Assembly: GCA_030674155.1 (NCBI GenBank)
Contig: CM060326.1
Span: forward strand, 20,145,315-20,170,314
Length of the DNA stretch: 25,000 nt
Origin: Stramonita haemastoma
Lineage: Eukaryota; Mollusca; Gastropoda; Neogastropoda; Muricidae
Reading direction: 5' to 3'
The stretch's first letter is position 1. Every line of letters starts with the position of its first letter. The translations under genes were made by a program, and so were the position numbers. The notes beneath the pieces are model-generated. The model was not told the origin of the DNA. It saw only the letters and a program-made list of their open reading frames with translations, and made no database searches. This document shows, one piece after another, positions 1-19,395 of the stretch.

Positions 1-55
<55 letters not shown>

Positions 56-82
56 GAGAGGAGAGAGAAGAGAGGAGAGAGA
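1..82. repeat. (GA)n microsatellite
   Basis: Nearly pure GA dinucleotides with a few GGA interruptions, starting at the window edge, so its true left end is unknown. It directly abuts the 3' tail of a minus-strand type A SINE. Confidence 0.97.
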
Positions 83-420
83 TTGATTTATTGATTTATT
101 CTTTTATATCGAGGATAATGGAATAAGCACTCTTGTGCTTTTTTTCATCCAGTCCCCGTGTGTATGCAGTTTTGTAAATGTCATCTGTTCCCACCGGCAC
201 ACGATGGCCTACTCTTACGAAAAGCGGAACAGGATTTAACGTGTGCGCAAGGTGTTCTGCGTGCGTTCGCACACGGGGCCTCGGTTTATAGTCTCATCCG
301 AAGGACTTTTGGGGAGAGTGGAGTCAGCACTGATGTTAACTCCAGGAGAAAAATCTCCTCGACCGGACTCGAACCTGGGTCGTCAAATTGCCAGCGCAAT
401 ATTCTGACCACTAGGCTACC
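83..420 (-). mobile_element. tRNA-derived SINE, type A
   Basis: Read on the minus strand, the element starts with a tRNA-like head: an A-box-like TAGCCTAGTGGTCAG and a B-box-like GGTTCGAGTCC. It continues through the central core with TTCGGATGAGAC and AAACCGAGG, then CGAACGCACGCAGAACA-like sequence. It ends in GCACAAGAGTGCTTATTCC plus an AT-rich tail next to the GA array. It is close to the copies at 893, 1669 and 4331. No protein is encoded; open frames here are accidental. Confidence 0.85.
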
Positions 421-552
<132 letters not shown>

Positions 553-675
553 ACACACGCAAATACGCGTCCCCGCCCCCACACGTGCACGCACGTACAC
601 ACACACGCACACACACACACACATACACACGCGCACGCACGCACGCACACACACACACACATACACACACACATA

Positions 676-706
<31 letters not shown>
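553..706. repeat. (CA)n / (CACG)n microsatellite
   Basis: CA dinucleotides interspersed with CACG and CATA units, contiguous with the GA array. From 707 to 890 there is only C-rich, low-complexity unique sequence with no recognisable gene. Confidence 0.95.
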
Positions 707-707
<1 letters not shown>

Positions 708-892
708 GAAATGTGACATCTCACAAAGCCAATCTCCCCCTCCCTCCCTCCTCCCTACCCCCTAAAAAAACACTCCAAACCAAGGACACTAACTTCCATA
801 TCTTACCCTTTTCTCGACACATATGCCCCCCACCCTACACGCAACCCTCATTCCTGCCATATCCTCCCGTCCCCTCCCTCCTGCCCTATCCA

Positions 893-1255
893 GGGACGGG
901 ATAGCCCAGTGGTCAGACCATTGCACTCGCAATTTGACGACCCGGCTTCGATTCCCCTTTCGAGGGGCGTTTTCCCCTGGAGTTAACGTCAGTGTTGACT
1001 CCCACTACCCCCAAAAGTCCTCCGGATGAGGGTATAAACCGAGGCCCCGTGTGCGAACGCACGCAGAACATCTTGCGCACTTGTTATAATCCTGCTCTGC
1101 TTTTCGTAAGAGTAGGCCATCGTTTGCCGGTGAGAACAGATTATAAGATTAACAACACTGTATACACAGGGGACTGGATGTGAAAAAAGCACATGAGTGC
1201 TTATTCCATTATCCTTGATATCAAAGAATAAATTACAAAAATTAATAAATGAAAT
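893..1255 (+). mobile_element. tRNA-derived SINE, type A
   Basis: The head (ATAGCCCAGTGGTCAGACCA, then a B-box-like GGCTTCGATTCCCC) leads into GTTAACGTCAGTGTTGACTC, CGGATGAGGGTATAAACCG and the GCACATGAGTGCTTATTCC 3' motif. It ends in an AT-rich tail with AATAAA-like units. It is diverged from the copy at 1669 but collinear with it. Confidence 0.85.
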
Positions 1256-1429
1256 AATCCGCCGAGGTCCTGCGGGAACCTCTCAGGGGTATGGAGTCAT
1301 TCTGTAGAAACAACATCACTTAGCCTAGCTCAGTGCTAACAGCCATTGCTGGAAATGGTGTCTTCTATATCAAGCGAGACACCAACAGTCTAGAGTAGGC
1401 AGAAGAAAATAATGCAAGTGTCTCTTGCA

Positions 1430-1570
1430 CCGTCCAAATCCACCGTAGAATGGAGAAGCCACCCTTGTAGCGATGCGCTCTCTCGCCGGGGGAAATTAGC
1501 TCGAGATTCACACAGAGAAATCTGCCGTGACTTAAAGTGGTATAAAATGTAAAATGTAAGAGGATAAAGC
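1430..1570 (+). mobile_element. SINE fragment: 3' domain of types B/C
   Basis: Only the 3' module is recognisable: GCGATGCGCTCTCTCGCCGG, ATTCACACAGAGAAATCTGC and GTGACTTAAAGTGGTATAAA, then an A-rich tail. The head and centre are missing or too decayed to see. The sequence from 1256 to 1430 has no recognisable feature. Confidence 0.7.
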
Positions 1571-1668
1571 GCAGCAGTTTCATCCACCATAGCCCTGTAC
1601 TCAAACCGCAGCAGTTAAACAGTCTACCTGCCCATTCTGTTCCATGGGATCCAGCTACTCTGCCAAAA

Positions 1669-2019
1669 GCACCCTAGCCTAGTGGTCAGAACATTGTGCT
1701 GGCAATGTAACGACCCCAGTTCGATTCCCGTTCGAGGGAGTTTTCCCCTGGACTTAACATCAGTGCTGACTCCACTCTCCCCAAAAGTCCTTCGGATAAG
1801 ACTACAAATCGAGGCCCACGTTAAATCCGGTTCCGCTTTTCGAAAGCGTAGGCCATTGTGTGCCGGTGGGAACAGATGACAAGATTTACAAAACTGTATA
1901 CACACGGGTATTGGATGTAAGAAAAAAGCACACGAGTGCTTATTTCGTTATCCTTAAAATAAAAGAATAAATAAAAGAATAAATAAATAAATAAAAAAAT
2001 AAAAAAATAAATAAATAAA
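1669..2019 (+). mobile_element. tRNA-derived SINE, type A, with AATAAA-type tail
   Basis: A well-preserved copy. It has the A-box region CTAGCCTAGTGGTCAGAACA, the B-box-like AGTTCGATTCCCG, the GTTTTCCCCTGGACTTAACA segment, and CGGATAAGACTACAAATCGAGG. It then has the GTGTGCCGGTGGGAACAGATG segment and GCACACGAGTGCTTATTTCG. The tail is a run of AATA/AAATAA units from about 1960 to 2019. Confidence 0.88.
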
Positions 2020-2272
2020 GCATGGGAAGCGAACCAATCACAGGGAGCTTGAGATCCACACCCTGCCCAGTATGTGGCTCCGCAAGGGCCAGTATGTGGC
2101 TCCGCAAGGGCCCAGTATGTGGCTCCACAAGGATCTGAGTGACGCCAGGAAGAGGGCACTCACCCTGAGAGAAGGCAAGATGGGGAAACTGTTAACAAGG
2201 GAAGTGTAGCGTCTGCTGATTTTTTGCAAACAGATTGGTAAAGATGACAGGCTCAAGGAGATCGAAAAGTAT
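2020..2272 (+). other. possible fossil coding fragment with a 22-23 bp triplication
   Basis: At 2066-2132 a unit resembling CAGTATGTGGCTCCGCAAGG occurs three times in tandem with 22-23 bp spacing. Downstream, one frame reads KDLSDARKRALTLREGKMGK, a stop, then FCKQIGKDDRLKEIEKYG. The composition looks protein-like, but the frame has a stop and the triplication shifts it. I do not recognise the protein. It could be an exon remnant, a transposon piece or chance. Confidence 0.25.

Positions 2273-2306
<34 letters not shown>
2273..2306. repeat. (G)34 homopolymer
   Basis: An uninterrupted run of 34 guanines. Such a run can form G-quadruplexes, and its length is unreliable in most sequencing. The poly-Pro readings on the other strand are artefacts of the run. 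Confidence 0.97.
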
Positions 2307-2308
<2 letters not shown>

Positions 2309-2344
2309 CCAGTAAGCAAGTAAGACACCGCACCCCAGACTGTT

Positions 2345-3357
2345 CAAAACACAAGAATCAGAATCAGAAAACTTTATTGCCATTAAGTCAGAACGAGACT
2401 TATTTGACACCAAACGTAAACGTATTTAGCATTCCTAAAAGATGTAGATTCTTAGAGATACATGTAATGAGTCTATGTTCTTGCTCTTCTGGAAAAAAGA
2501 ATCATGCACATAATTATTTTGATCATGTGTAGCAGACAGTCCTCGTTGTTGAAAAACTTACATTCTTGTAGTTATTCATATTATCCGTTGCTTTCATTTT
2601 AACATTAGATAGAAAGTTCTTCCTTAAATCATCATAACTATAGTATACAAACATCAAGTAAGTGTTACTCGTCTTCTATTTTGTTACACCGTTTGCATTT
2701 TCTTTCTTCTTTCCTGCATATTTGTATATCTCCCTTGCTCTGTCATAAAATCATGGGAGCTGGTGCGAAATCTGCTGAATATGCGCCTATAATTTTCATT
2801 CCTGCATATCAATAGATATGGCTCCAATCTGTAAACATGTGAAACAGAGTTGTAAAAATTTAGCTTAGAAAAATAACTTTTTTTTTGTTGATTCCAAAAC
2901 ACTCTGTACAGTTCTTCAAGCTTTCTTTTTATGGCATAGCATAATCTGTTCGTATTTCATGTATTATGATTATTCCAACATGTTTGAATCTAATCTTATG
3001 AATTATTGTATTGATTATATAAATCCAGTGATCTTTTTCATTGTTTTGATGTATTTCATTATATAACAATTTCAAATAGCTATTTTCTTTTGAGTCTGTC
3101 ATGTGAATCCAAAAATTGATTAAACGACTAATAACTTTCAACGTTAATGGGTATCTGCCTACGTCTCCCAAAACTGGCAAGACCATTGTTTTATTTTGTG
3201 AACTCCTAATACCCGTCTGCAAAATTTTGTGTGGGTGTTTTCAAAAGGAAACTGACTGGTTAAGCACATTTTAAATAAGTTATCTATATTAAGTTATCTT
3301 TTACATCACAACAATAAGGAAACCATATTTCACTTCCATATGTTAGAATATTCGACA
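2345..3357 (-). mobile_element. non-LTR retrotransposon (LINE) ORF2 C-terminal remnant and 3' end
   Basis: Read on the minus strand, pieces typical of the post-reverse-transcriptase part of LINE ORF2 appear in order across frameshifts. They are NILTYGSEIWFPYC near 3345-3300, GDVGRYPLTLKVISRLINFW near 3165-3100, FRTSSHDFMTEQGRY near 2770-2725, and ERKCKRCNKIEDE near 2710-2670. The last is the Cys-containing C-terminal motif. The 3' end carries AATAAAGTTTTCTGATTCTG, a tail style common in CR1/L2-type elements. It is inactive: 5'-truncated, frameshifted and carrying stops. The clade is uncertain. Confidence 0.75.
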
Positions 3358-3540
3358 GTTTAAAAGAATATAAAAAGCCACTCTGATGCGGAAACAAATA
3401 CAGATGCAGATAGGAAAACATAATAATAATAATAATGTGTGGCGCTGCACTTGTGGCGACGCATTCTCCCGGGGGAAAGCAGCCCGAATTTCACGCTGGG
3501 AAATCTGCTGTGACATAAAGGGGTATAAAATAAACAAACA
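3358..3540 (+). mobile_element. SINE type B, 3' half
   Basis: Begins within the segment AAAGCCACTCTGATGCGGAA, continues with ACAAATACAGATGCAGATAG and (AAT)n, then the full 3' domain: GTGGCGCTGCACTTGTGGCG, a decayed hairpin TCTCCCGGGGGAAA, GAAATCTGCTGTGACATAAA and GGGGTATAAAATAAAC. The tRNA head is absent. It abuts the 5'-truncated end of the LINE at 3357. Confidence 0.8.
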
Positions 3541-3559
3541 AGCCGCAGTCTACATGACG

Positions 3560-3760
3560 GAAATAAGCTACACTTCTCCCCATGTGCGCCTGTGGTCAAG
3601 AAAACCAGACTGGCGAACGCATCCTTGAAAGACTCAAGCTATACAGCGACCTGAGGAAGATTGTGTGACCGACGGAAATACCCTGCAAACCAAGCTGTAC
3701 GATGGGCCCAGAGAGGAGCTGGAAAGGACATGCTAACTTTTTTCACCGACACATTAATTT
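3560..3760 (+). mobile_element. LINE ORF2 C-terminal fragment (Jockey/CR1-like)
   Basis: One frame reads MCACGQENQTGERILERLKL then YSDLRKIV and a stop at about 3667. After a frame change it reads GNTLQTKLYDGPREELERT to about 3730. This is the usual layout of the extreme C-terminus of Jockey/CR1-type ORF2: a CxCG motif, a 'QT.E.IL..C.L...LR' stretch, then 'LQTKLYG..EEL.RT'. The usual Cys in the ILxxC position reads R here. It is a short dead fragment. From 3761 to 3915 nothing is recognised. Confidence 0.6.
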
Positions 3761-3918
3761 TGGTAGTGTAAAGCCAACGAGAGAAAAAGAAAAGAGAGGA
3801 TATCAAGTGATGAATATTTCATGTGGGTGTGTCAATGTCCGTCTGCTTTCCGCAAAAAGCAAACCATTAGTGTCACCTGAATCATGTATGGACGGGATTG
3901 TGCATACTTTTGTGTGGA

Positions 3919-4046
3919 ATGTGATATGATGTGATGTGATGTGATGGGTGGTGGTAGGTTACTTTTGTATGGGATGAGATGGAATGGGATATGATGGGTG
4001 GGTAGGTGGTGGTGGTGGTGGTGGTGGTGGTGGTGGTGGTTGTGGT

Positions 4047-4120
<74 letters not shown>

Positions 4121-4129
4121 GTGTGTGTG
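3919..4129. repeat. (GATGT)n, (GGT)n and (TG)n compound microsatellite
   Basis: Short GATGT repeats (about 3919-3948), then a GGT trinucleotide run (about 4003-4048), then about 80 bases of TG. Each array grades into the next. Confidence 0.95.
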
Positions 4130-4213
4130 CCTTTATTTCCGAGTCCTGGAGTGTCAATTTGAATAACTAGTAATTACTATAAAACACGAATTTGCAAATG
4201 GAAGCAGGGAGGG

Positions 4214-4257
4214 AGTGAGAGAGAGAGAGAGGAGGAGAGGAGAGGGAGAGAGGAGAG

Positions 4258-4330
<73 letters not shown>
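4214..4330. repeat. (GA)n microsatellite
   Basis: GA repeat with GGA interruptions, directly abutting the 3' tail of the minus-strand type A SINE at 4331. This is the same arrangement as at the left edge of the window. Confidence 0.97.
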
Positions 4331-4335
<5 letters not shown>

Positions 4336-4675
4336 ATTTATTTGATTTCTTCTTTTATATCGAGGATAATGGAATAAGCACTCTTGTGTTTTTTTTACAT
4401 CCAGTCCCCGTGTGTATGCATTTTGTAAATGTCATCTGTTCCCACCGGCACACGATGGCCTACTCTTACGAAAAGCGGAACAGGATTTAACGTGTGGTAA
4501 GATGTTCTGCGCGCGTTCGCACACGGGCCTCGGTTTAAAGTCTCATCCGAAAGGACTTTTGGGGGAGTGGAGTCAGCACTGATGGTAACTCCAGGAGAAA
4601 AATCTCCTCGACCGGACTCGAACCCGGGTCGTCAAATTGCCAGCGCAATGTTCTGACCACAGGCTATCCATCCCT
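4331..4675 (-). mobile_element. tRNA-derived SINE, type A
   Basis: Nearly identical to the 83-420 copy over its whole length. On the minus strand it has GGATGGATAGCCTGTGGTCAG, the B-box-like GGGTTCGAGTCCGG, TCGGATGAGACTTTAAACCG, GCGAACGCGCGCAGAACA-like sequence, and a 3' end of AACACAAGAGTGCTTATTCC with an AAATCAAATAAATC-type tail. The high identity suggests a young insertion or a local duplication with the first copy. Confidence 0.87.
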
Positions 4676-4679
4676 TGTG

Positions 4680-4702
4680 GAGAGAGAGAGAGAGAGGAGT
4701 GG

Positions 4703-4770
<68 letters not shown>

Positions 4771-4786
4771 GAGGAGGAGAGGGGGG
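4680..4786. repeat. (GA)n microsatellite
   Basis: GA repeat with GGA and GTGG interruptions on the head side of the 4331-4675 SINE. Confidence 0.96.
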
Positions 4787-4836
4787 AGCCTAGATCGATG
4801 GTTCGCTGAGAGGTGTCTCTGATAAATTAATGTCAT

Positions 4837-5458
4837 GGACTGTTAAACCGCCTGCCGGACAGGACATAGCCTATATGTCAGACTGCGTTAGAAGCCATGT
4901 GTCACTATGCTCACAGCCCACATCAGTGCCAGAACCACTGTCATCATCGCTTCCGAAGGATACAGACACAGCCCTAACTGCTCCTGGGGGTCTACCAAAG
5001 ATAGGAACGGCAGCCAAGTAATAGGGGAACCAGCCGACTTTTAAAAACAATCCCCAAACCAACACATCTAACAGTCTTTAAAAGTGGTTGTTGGTCATGC
5101 TTGCAATGTCTTGCTGTGTATAGTCTTATATGTGATTTTTTGGGGGGTTCAGTTTGGTGTTGTGGAGGAGTAGAGTGCTGACTGATTGTTTTAAGAGTGT
5201 ATAGATCTAATCCCAAAGGGTTACCTGTTATTTTTGAAGATTCCAGTTCCTGCCTATTTGGACATATTTTTGGTGCTGTTATGGGTTAAATTGTTATTAA
5301 CCATAACAAGGCATTTTGCAGACATTTTTGTCAATGAAGAGCGACTGTTGCGGATAATAGTTAAATGGTGAAATTTCCCTTTTTTTCTTGCTAGGAGAAA
5401 AAAGTCTTGTGATAGAAACTTAACAGCCAATTTTAGATTTGAAAAAAAAAACAACAAG
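4837..5458 (+). other. upstream flank of the receptor gene, nothing recognised
   Basis: About 620 bases of non-repetitive sequence before the proposed start codon. It presumably contains the promoter and 5' UTR. No clear TATA box or other motif could be supported by eye. A 63-codon open frame at 4830-5021 is seen but is not recognised. Confidence 0.4.
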
Positions 5459-14402
<8,944 letters not shown>

Positions 14403-14404
<2 letters not shown>

Positions 14405-14412
14405 GGAACCGG
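14403..14412 (+). repeat. left target-site duplication (AAGGAACCGG)
   Basis: An exact 10-bp direct repeat of 15089-15098, flanking the LINE insertion. Its first two bases are the last two of the receptor's TAA stop codon. Confidence 0.8.
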
Positions 14413-15088
14413 TGAGAAATACTAGAAGAGGTGGAGAAATGGAGAAAGACTAGAAGAGGTGAGCCAATTCAAATACTTAGGCTCCATCCTAACAAAAGAT
14501 GGCACATCAAACAATGAAGTGAAAGCTCGCATTGCAACAGCAACATCTGCTCTAGTCAGACTCGAGAGGATCATCAGAAGCAACAACATCAGCTTCTGCA
14601 CCAAATACCACCTTTACAAATCCCTCGTGATATCTATCCTCCTATATGGCTGTGAATCATGGACTCTGACAGCAGAGTTAGAGAGGAGAATCCAAGCATT
14701 CGAGAACAAGTGCCACAGAAGACTCCTCAAAATATCATACAAAATATCATACAAGAACACCAATAACTATGTGAAAGAAGAAATCAAAAAGCGTGTGGGC
14801 CTTTGCTCTCCACCATAAAGAGGAGAAAGCTGATGTGGTTTGGTCACACCACAAGACACAACACCCTAGCAAAAACCATCCTGCAAGGAACAGTCGAGGG
14901 CAAGAGAAGAAGAGGCCACCAAAAGAAATCATGGGTTGACAACATCAAAGACTGGACCGCCCAACCCCTGCAACACCTCCTACTAGCCACACAGGATCGT
15001 GAAGCATGGAAAAAGATCTCTGTTGCGTCTTCTCTCATGTCCCCCCTACGTCCTTTGGGACATGGGACTGAGTGAGTGAGAGTGAGTG
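14413..15088 (+). mobile_element. 5'-truncated LINE insertion, ORF2 C-terminus and (TGAG)n tail
   Basis: From about 14459 one frame reads SQFKYLGSILTKDGTSNNEV, then SLVISILLYGCESWTL and RRIQAFENKCHRRLLKISY. After a frame change at about 14780-14803 it reads RRKLMWFGHTTRHNTLAKTI, LQGTVEGKRRRGHQKKSW and a stop at 15073-15075. These are the conserved end-of-ORF2 motifs of non-LTR retrotransposons (YLGS, LLYGCESWTL, WFGH..R, RRRG...W). The tail is GAGT/GAGA repeats. The 5' truncation, simple-repeat tail and exact flanking duplication are the marks of target-primed reverse transcription. The clade is not certain. The 13-mer ACTAGAAGAGGTG occurs twice near its 5' end (14421 and 14449). Confidence 0.88.
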
Positions 15089-15098
15089 AAGGAACCGG
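15089..15098 (+). repeat. right target-site duplication (AAGGAACCGG)
   Basis: Second copy of the 10-bp duplication. The original 3' UTR continues from 15099 to about 15247. No AATAAA poly(A) signal is seen there. Confidence 0.8.
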
Positions 15099-15247
15099 CG
15101 CTCTGAGAAACTAGTTTACCGATTTTTTCTGGTGACTTGATAAAAGGGTCAAACAGTTTCGGGAACAAGTTTTGTTATGCGAGTTCTGAATGTTCGCCCT
15201 GCATTCATCTCCTGTCTTGTTATCTTATCCCTTAAGGAAAAAACAAA

Positions 15248-15530
15248 GACAGGGTAAAAGGTTAATGGTAAAAGTGTCCCATAACCTGTGTGGTCGTAGG
15301 GGAGCGAGGTATCAGAGACCTCAGCTTCTCTAGGGGCCAGCAGGCGTCCATCTCTTCTCCCTCGCTGCTTTACCTTCCCTGACCCTAAAAAGGGCAGGTA
15401 CCCATTTACGGCTGGGTGAACTAGGGAGACTGTACTGAAGCCAAGGCGCGCAAACGGTCACCCATCCAATTGGCAACCACGCTCGACGCTGCTTAACCTT
15501 GGCTAGGGAAAACAGAGCGCTCAAAGACAG
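15248..15530 (-). mobile_element. tRNA-derived SINE, type D (near full length)
   Basis: On the minus strand: GAGCGCTCTGTTTTCCCTAG, GCAGCGTCGAGCGTGGTTGC, CCAATTGGATGGGTGACCGT, TTGCGCGCCTTGGCTTCAGT, CCGTAAATGGGTACCTGCCC and GAAGCTGAGGTCTCTGATAC. It ends in GTTATGGGACACTTTTACC and ACCTTTTACC repeats. It is collinear with the plus-strand copy at 23779. It lies where the receptor's 3' UTR would be, in antisense orientation to the gene. Confidence 0.87.
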
Positions 15531-15944
15531 GTTGCAGGTTTAGAATTCCCCAAATGCAAAGCAACACACTGAACACTGAACCCTCACTGGGTCTTCATGC
15601 CCAGGCACTTCACTCTTTGGCGTGGTGGTGACAGCAGCAGAATCAGTACTTTTGGTTGGTTGGTTTTCTGTTTTGCAAAGACATAGCTACCGAATATCAG
15701 GGGGGCAGGGGGGGGGGGGGGAAGAGATAGTTGTGGCAACGAGAAGCGATCGTTTCCACAGAACTTTTGCCTGTCCTGTTGTAAGAAATATGTAGTACAT
15801 TTCGTTTCAGTTCATGCTGTGTGTAGGTATCAACCAGTGATGAAGGCCCTGACAACACATTTTCCTTGCTGAGAAATACAGATGCAGGATAAAACTCGGC
15901 AAACGTTTGCTGTTGAAAAAGAACACAAAAAAACAATCTAGAGA
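15531..15944. other. unique intergenic sequence, nothing recognised
   Basis: No coding or repeat signature apart from a G-rich run at 15701-15721. Confidence 0.5.
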
Positions 15945-16022
15945 GCAGAATAGCTTAGTAGTTAGAGCGCCGAAATCGCAACTTGACAGTTACAGAGAGT
16001 ACTGGTTCGAGTCTACTTTAGT
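15945..16022 (+). mobile_element. tRNA-like SINE head fragment
   Basis: AATAGCTTAGTAGTTAGAGC resembles an A box and GGTTCGAGTC a B box, about 40 bases apart, as in a tRNA-derived promoter. No acceptor stem closes around it, so it is not called as a tRNA gene. A minisatellite follows directly. Confidence 0.5.
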
Positions 16023-16028
16023 TAAGGT

Positions 16029-16168
16029 GTTTGTTTGATGGAATTTGTGACCCTGTTTGGATGGGAAAAATTTGTGACCCTGTTTGATGGAATTTGTGAC
16101 CCTGTTTGATGGAATTTTGTGGACCCTGTTTGATGGAATTTGTGACCCTGTTTGATGGAATTTGTGAC
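16029..16168 (+). repeat. 22-bp minisatellite, about 6 copies
   Basis: The unit is TGTTTGATGGAATTTGTGACCC. Most copies are exact; one has GGATGGGAAAAA in the middle and one has an extra T and G. From 16169 to 16960 the sequence is AT-rich and unrecognised. Confidence 0.93.
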
Positions 16169-16974
16169 AATGAGCCGCATGGCTCCTGACTCACTTGTCT
16201 GCTAGGTTGGGGTCAGGTTGTCGATTTTGAGATTTTGCTTGATTATAAAACTGTAGGCTTTTTTTATATATATATTTTTTTTACCTTGTACTAAAGTATC
16301 AAGGTATGGTTTTGCTTCCCTTTTTTAAAACCGGTGTTTTGAAACAGCTAATCCCTCATCCTGATTGTCTATCACCATGCAAAGTTTGTTCTGATGTCTA
16401 ACATTTCAATTTGTAACAACTTGTCCGATTTGCGATCTGCCTTTTTAATTATTAGGTCTGTTTACATCTGTTTGTCCATTTTTGGCCACATAGGTTCTTC
16501 TGTGTACGCTTAACCTGCATTGCAAGCAGACTATCTGTTTATCATTTTCTCTACTAACTCGTAGTCTGATGGATGAAGAGAAGAAGTCCAAGAATCGATC
16601 CGAATAATATTTACGCGCTACCTTTAGACTACTTTCAGCACTGGCTTAAAGCCAAAACAGCATTGACAATATGAAATGCACTCGTGCAACATGTGTGAAA
16701 AATATGTATTGCCATTGCAGTAGTTTAGGATATGCTCAGTTAGTTATGTTATCTGTTCTGGCAGAGAGGTTAGGAAGGTAATATGATTTTCTTCCTGTAG
16801 CACAGCCGCCAAGGATTAAATTCTGACATAAAGAGTGACAGCAAGCCAGTTTGTATACATTTACCTACTATCACAGTGAACAATATTAGCGTGGGAAACA
16901 ATGAATCTGTGCCCTCTGGAAGTTATAGTGAACAGTGAAGTTATGCAAGACTCCTGAAAATGGGCAATTTTGAT

Positions 16975-17545
16975 ACTTTAAATCCTCCATACCCCCTCCT
17001 CCCATCCCCCTCCCTATCCCCCTCTCCTCCCCCTACCTACCCATCCCCCACTCCTTCCTCCCCTCCTCCCCTACCTATCCCCCTCCTCTCCCCTACCTAC
17101 CCTCCCCACTCCTTCCTCCTATATCCCCCTCCCTCTCCCCCCCCCCCTCCCTCCCCCCTCCCTATCCCTTCCCCTCCCCCCCTCCTCCCCTCCCCCCCAC
17201 ACCCCCTCCCCCTACCTATCCCCCTCTCCTCCCCCTACCTATCCCCCCTACCTCTCCTCCCCCTACCTCTCCTCCCCCCACCTATCCCCCTCCTTTTGCC
17301 TATCCCCCTCCTCCCCATCCCCCTGCCTATCCCCTTCCTCTCCAAAAAAGCACAAAAAAAAGCACAAACATGGGAAAATAGACAACACATCTCCTCCAAA
17401 GCTCAGAGGATTAGAAGTTACAGGGCGATCCCCATAGAGATCTGCCATTCCTAATTCAAAGCTTAAGTTGTTGCCTTCATAGTTTTGAAACATATTATTA
17501 CACTCACAATTCCACACTTTAAAGGTTCTTTTCCCATGTCTGATC
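16975..17545 (-). repeat. left arm of a large inverted repeat
   Basis: The inner part (17371-17467) is the reverse complement of 19470-19583. A shared core near 17376-17416 pairs with 19536-19577, including TAATCCTCTGAGCTTTGGAG. A weaker match (about 70 percent by eye) extends inwards to 17545. The outer part (16985-17340) is a polypyrimidine CCCCTACCTATCC-type satellite, complementary in character to the G-rich outer part of the right arm. Confidence 0.78.
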
Positions 17546-18092
17546 AGAAACTGAAAAAAGCTTAATTTTAAACATTTCTTGTCACCATGTACTTGTTTCA
17601 AACAGGTAAAAAGCACAGTCTACAATTTTATGTTTAAAAAATAGCTGCTTCATTTACATTAGATACAGATTTTCCTCTGGATTTCTGAGTTACTTCAAAC
17701 AATAAAAAGGAACATAACTGTTATGACAGCTTTTGAAGGGGGGTAATATTGCCTTAAAATAAATTAACATTTTATCAGCATATAGAATGTGTCAGAAATT
17801 CTATACACATGCAGCATAAATTAACACAGGTAAAACAACTTACAGTTTGAAGACAGTTGCCATTGGCAAATTTGTTATCTGGGGGCAATGCAGGGACAGA
17901 TAAGAAATGAAACAAGAGGGAAAATTTTTATGTTTGAAATAAGTATATCTTGAGACTGGATTGAAAACTGTCATAAGTAGGCTTTTAGTGAAGTGAGAGA
18001 GGGACCAGAAATAGAGAAAGAGAAATAAACAGACACAAACACACACGCACGCACGTATGCACGCACGCATGCACGCGCGCACACACACACAC
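17546..18092. other. spacer between inverted arms, unrecognised plus short CA/CACG array
   Basis: AT-rich sequence without coding signal. A CA/CACG repeat at 18036-18093 precedes the 3' end of the minus-strand LINE. Confidence 0.5.
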
Positions 18093-19362
18093 AGATTCAA
18101 GATTTAATTCCTTTCACCCCTTTTGGAGCATGGAAAATAACAAACGAATTCAACAATACTAATATTAATTAGTATTATCAATAGTTACAGGAACTGAAAA
18201 GCAATGATTCATTGCAAAATGATAAACAAACAATATTAAAGACTCCAGACATGTTAAAGTATATCAATTTCTGTAAAAGACACACTCTACACCTGTGAAA
18301 GACAATAAAATTTCAAGAAAAACCTTCAAATGTTATGAGCTTTGAGGGAGACAGGATAACTTTTCAAGATTTACATTTCCACAGACTGCAGAAATCATAA
18401 CTGGACATGGGTTGAAAAAAATGCTGAGGAATAAAATCTTGTAATCGTTTAAAGTAGGAAACATTCCATGATAAAAATATATTTTCCCCCTAAAACAGAC
18501 ATACTGCATTGTGAACATACTCTTTCTTCCATGGTATGTTATGGAAACACCCAATCCCAAAAGAAAGCTTGTGACAACAGCAACTAAATTTTATAAGACT
18601 GTAAACATACACATCTGGCAGACAAGTTATATATTTTTCCATACTAAATTTTTTTATTAGTTTTATAGTTTTTGTGCTAAAGGCATCTACTGTTATCCCG
18701 AAGCTCAGATCTCCATTCATTAACAAACTTTTCTATTTATAAGGTTTTGATAATTACATGAACTGGTAGAATTGATAGTTGAACAAAACTGTCTCTCCCA
18801 CAAAGTCAAATCTGCTGTGCACTAAAATATTTTGTATCTTATTTAGCCATGCTGATTGATTCAGATATTTTCATGTAAATCTTTCATCCTCTGGTAAACA
18901 ATTGAGGATAGCTTTCCAGGATGAAAGTCAAGGGCTACATCCAGAAACGAACCATTTGAACAGAAATAGACAAGGATTATCTGCCCCCTTCTCCATATAT
19001 TAACGAATTTGACACTGTGCGCTTTAAACGAAAAACATATTTTAAAAATTTAACTGGAACTTTTTTAATTATTATTTCGTTTTCTTAACCCCAAATTTTA
19101 CACCCATACAACAAAACAGGTAAAACAATTTTATTGAACAAATCAAGTGTCACATCTATAGGTAGTTCTTTATGCCATGCAGTCCTTATCAGACGAAACA
19201 TGACTTTAGTAGCTTGATTAAGCATTTTCTTACATTTTGCAAAACTGCCACTCTCACTAAAAATAATTCCAAAATATTTAAAATAGTTATCAACTTCCAA
19301 AGTTTTTCCTTCATATATAAACATATTACAAGATCTTTTTTGGCAAAATATTATGATTTTTC
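18093..19362 (-). mobile_element. LINE ORF2 C-terminal remnant, inside the inverted repeat
   Basis: On the minus strand, from right to left: MFIYEGKTLEVDNYFKYFGI, LPIDVTLDLFNKIVLPVLLY and GCKIWG (19324-19085). Then, across frameshifts, VKFLKYVFRLKRTVSNSLIY with GEGGR (about 19055-18985). Then YVYSLIKFSCCCHKLSFGIG (about 18615-18550). This order matches the end of a LINE ORF2. The right part is bounded by a CA array (19364-19391), and the left end shows GATTCAAGATTTAATTCC, which looks like a LINE 3' tail. It is thoroughly decayed and of a different lineage from the 14413 element. Confidence 0.75.
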
Positions 19363-19395
19363 ACACACAACACACACACACACACACACACCTAC

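Noticed and set aside
4830..5021. A 63-codon open frame upstream of the gene
   Set aside because: Short, no recognised domain, no clear splice donor that would link it to exon 1. Possible upstream exon but not supportable.
15945..16022. A true tRNA gene
   Set aside because: A and B boxes are present but no acceptor stem pairs around them and the spacing is SINE-like.
16029..16168. CRISPR-like repeat array
   Set aside because: The copies are contiguous with no spacers, and the window is eukaryotic.
16960..17454. A Pro/Ser-rich 164-codon open frame
   Set aside because: It is the translation of a C-rich satellite, and its end falls in the inverted-repeat arm.
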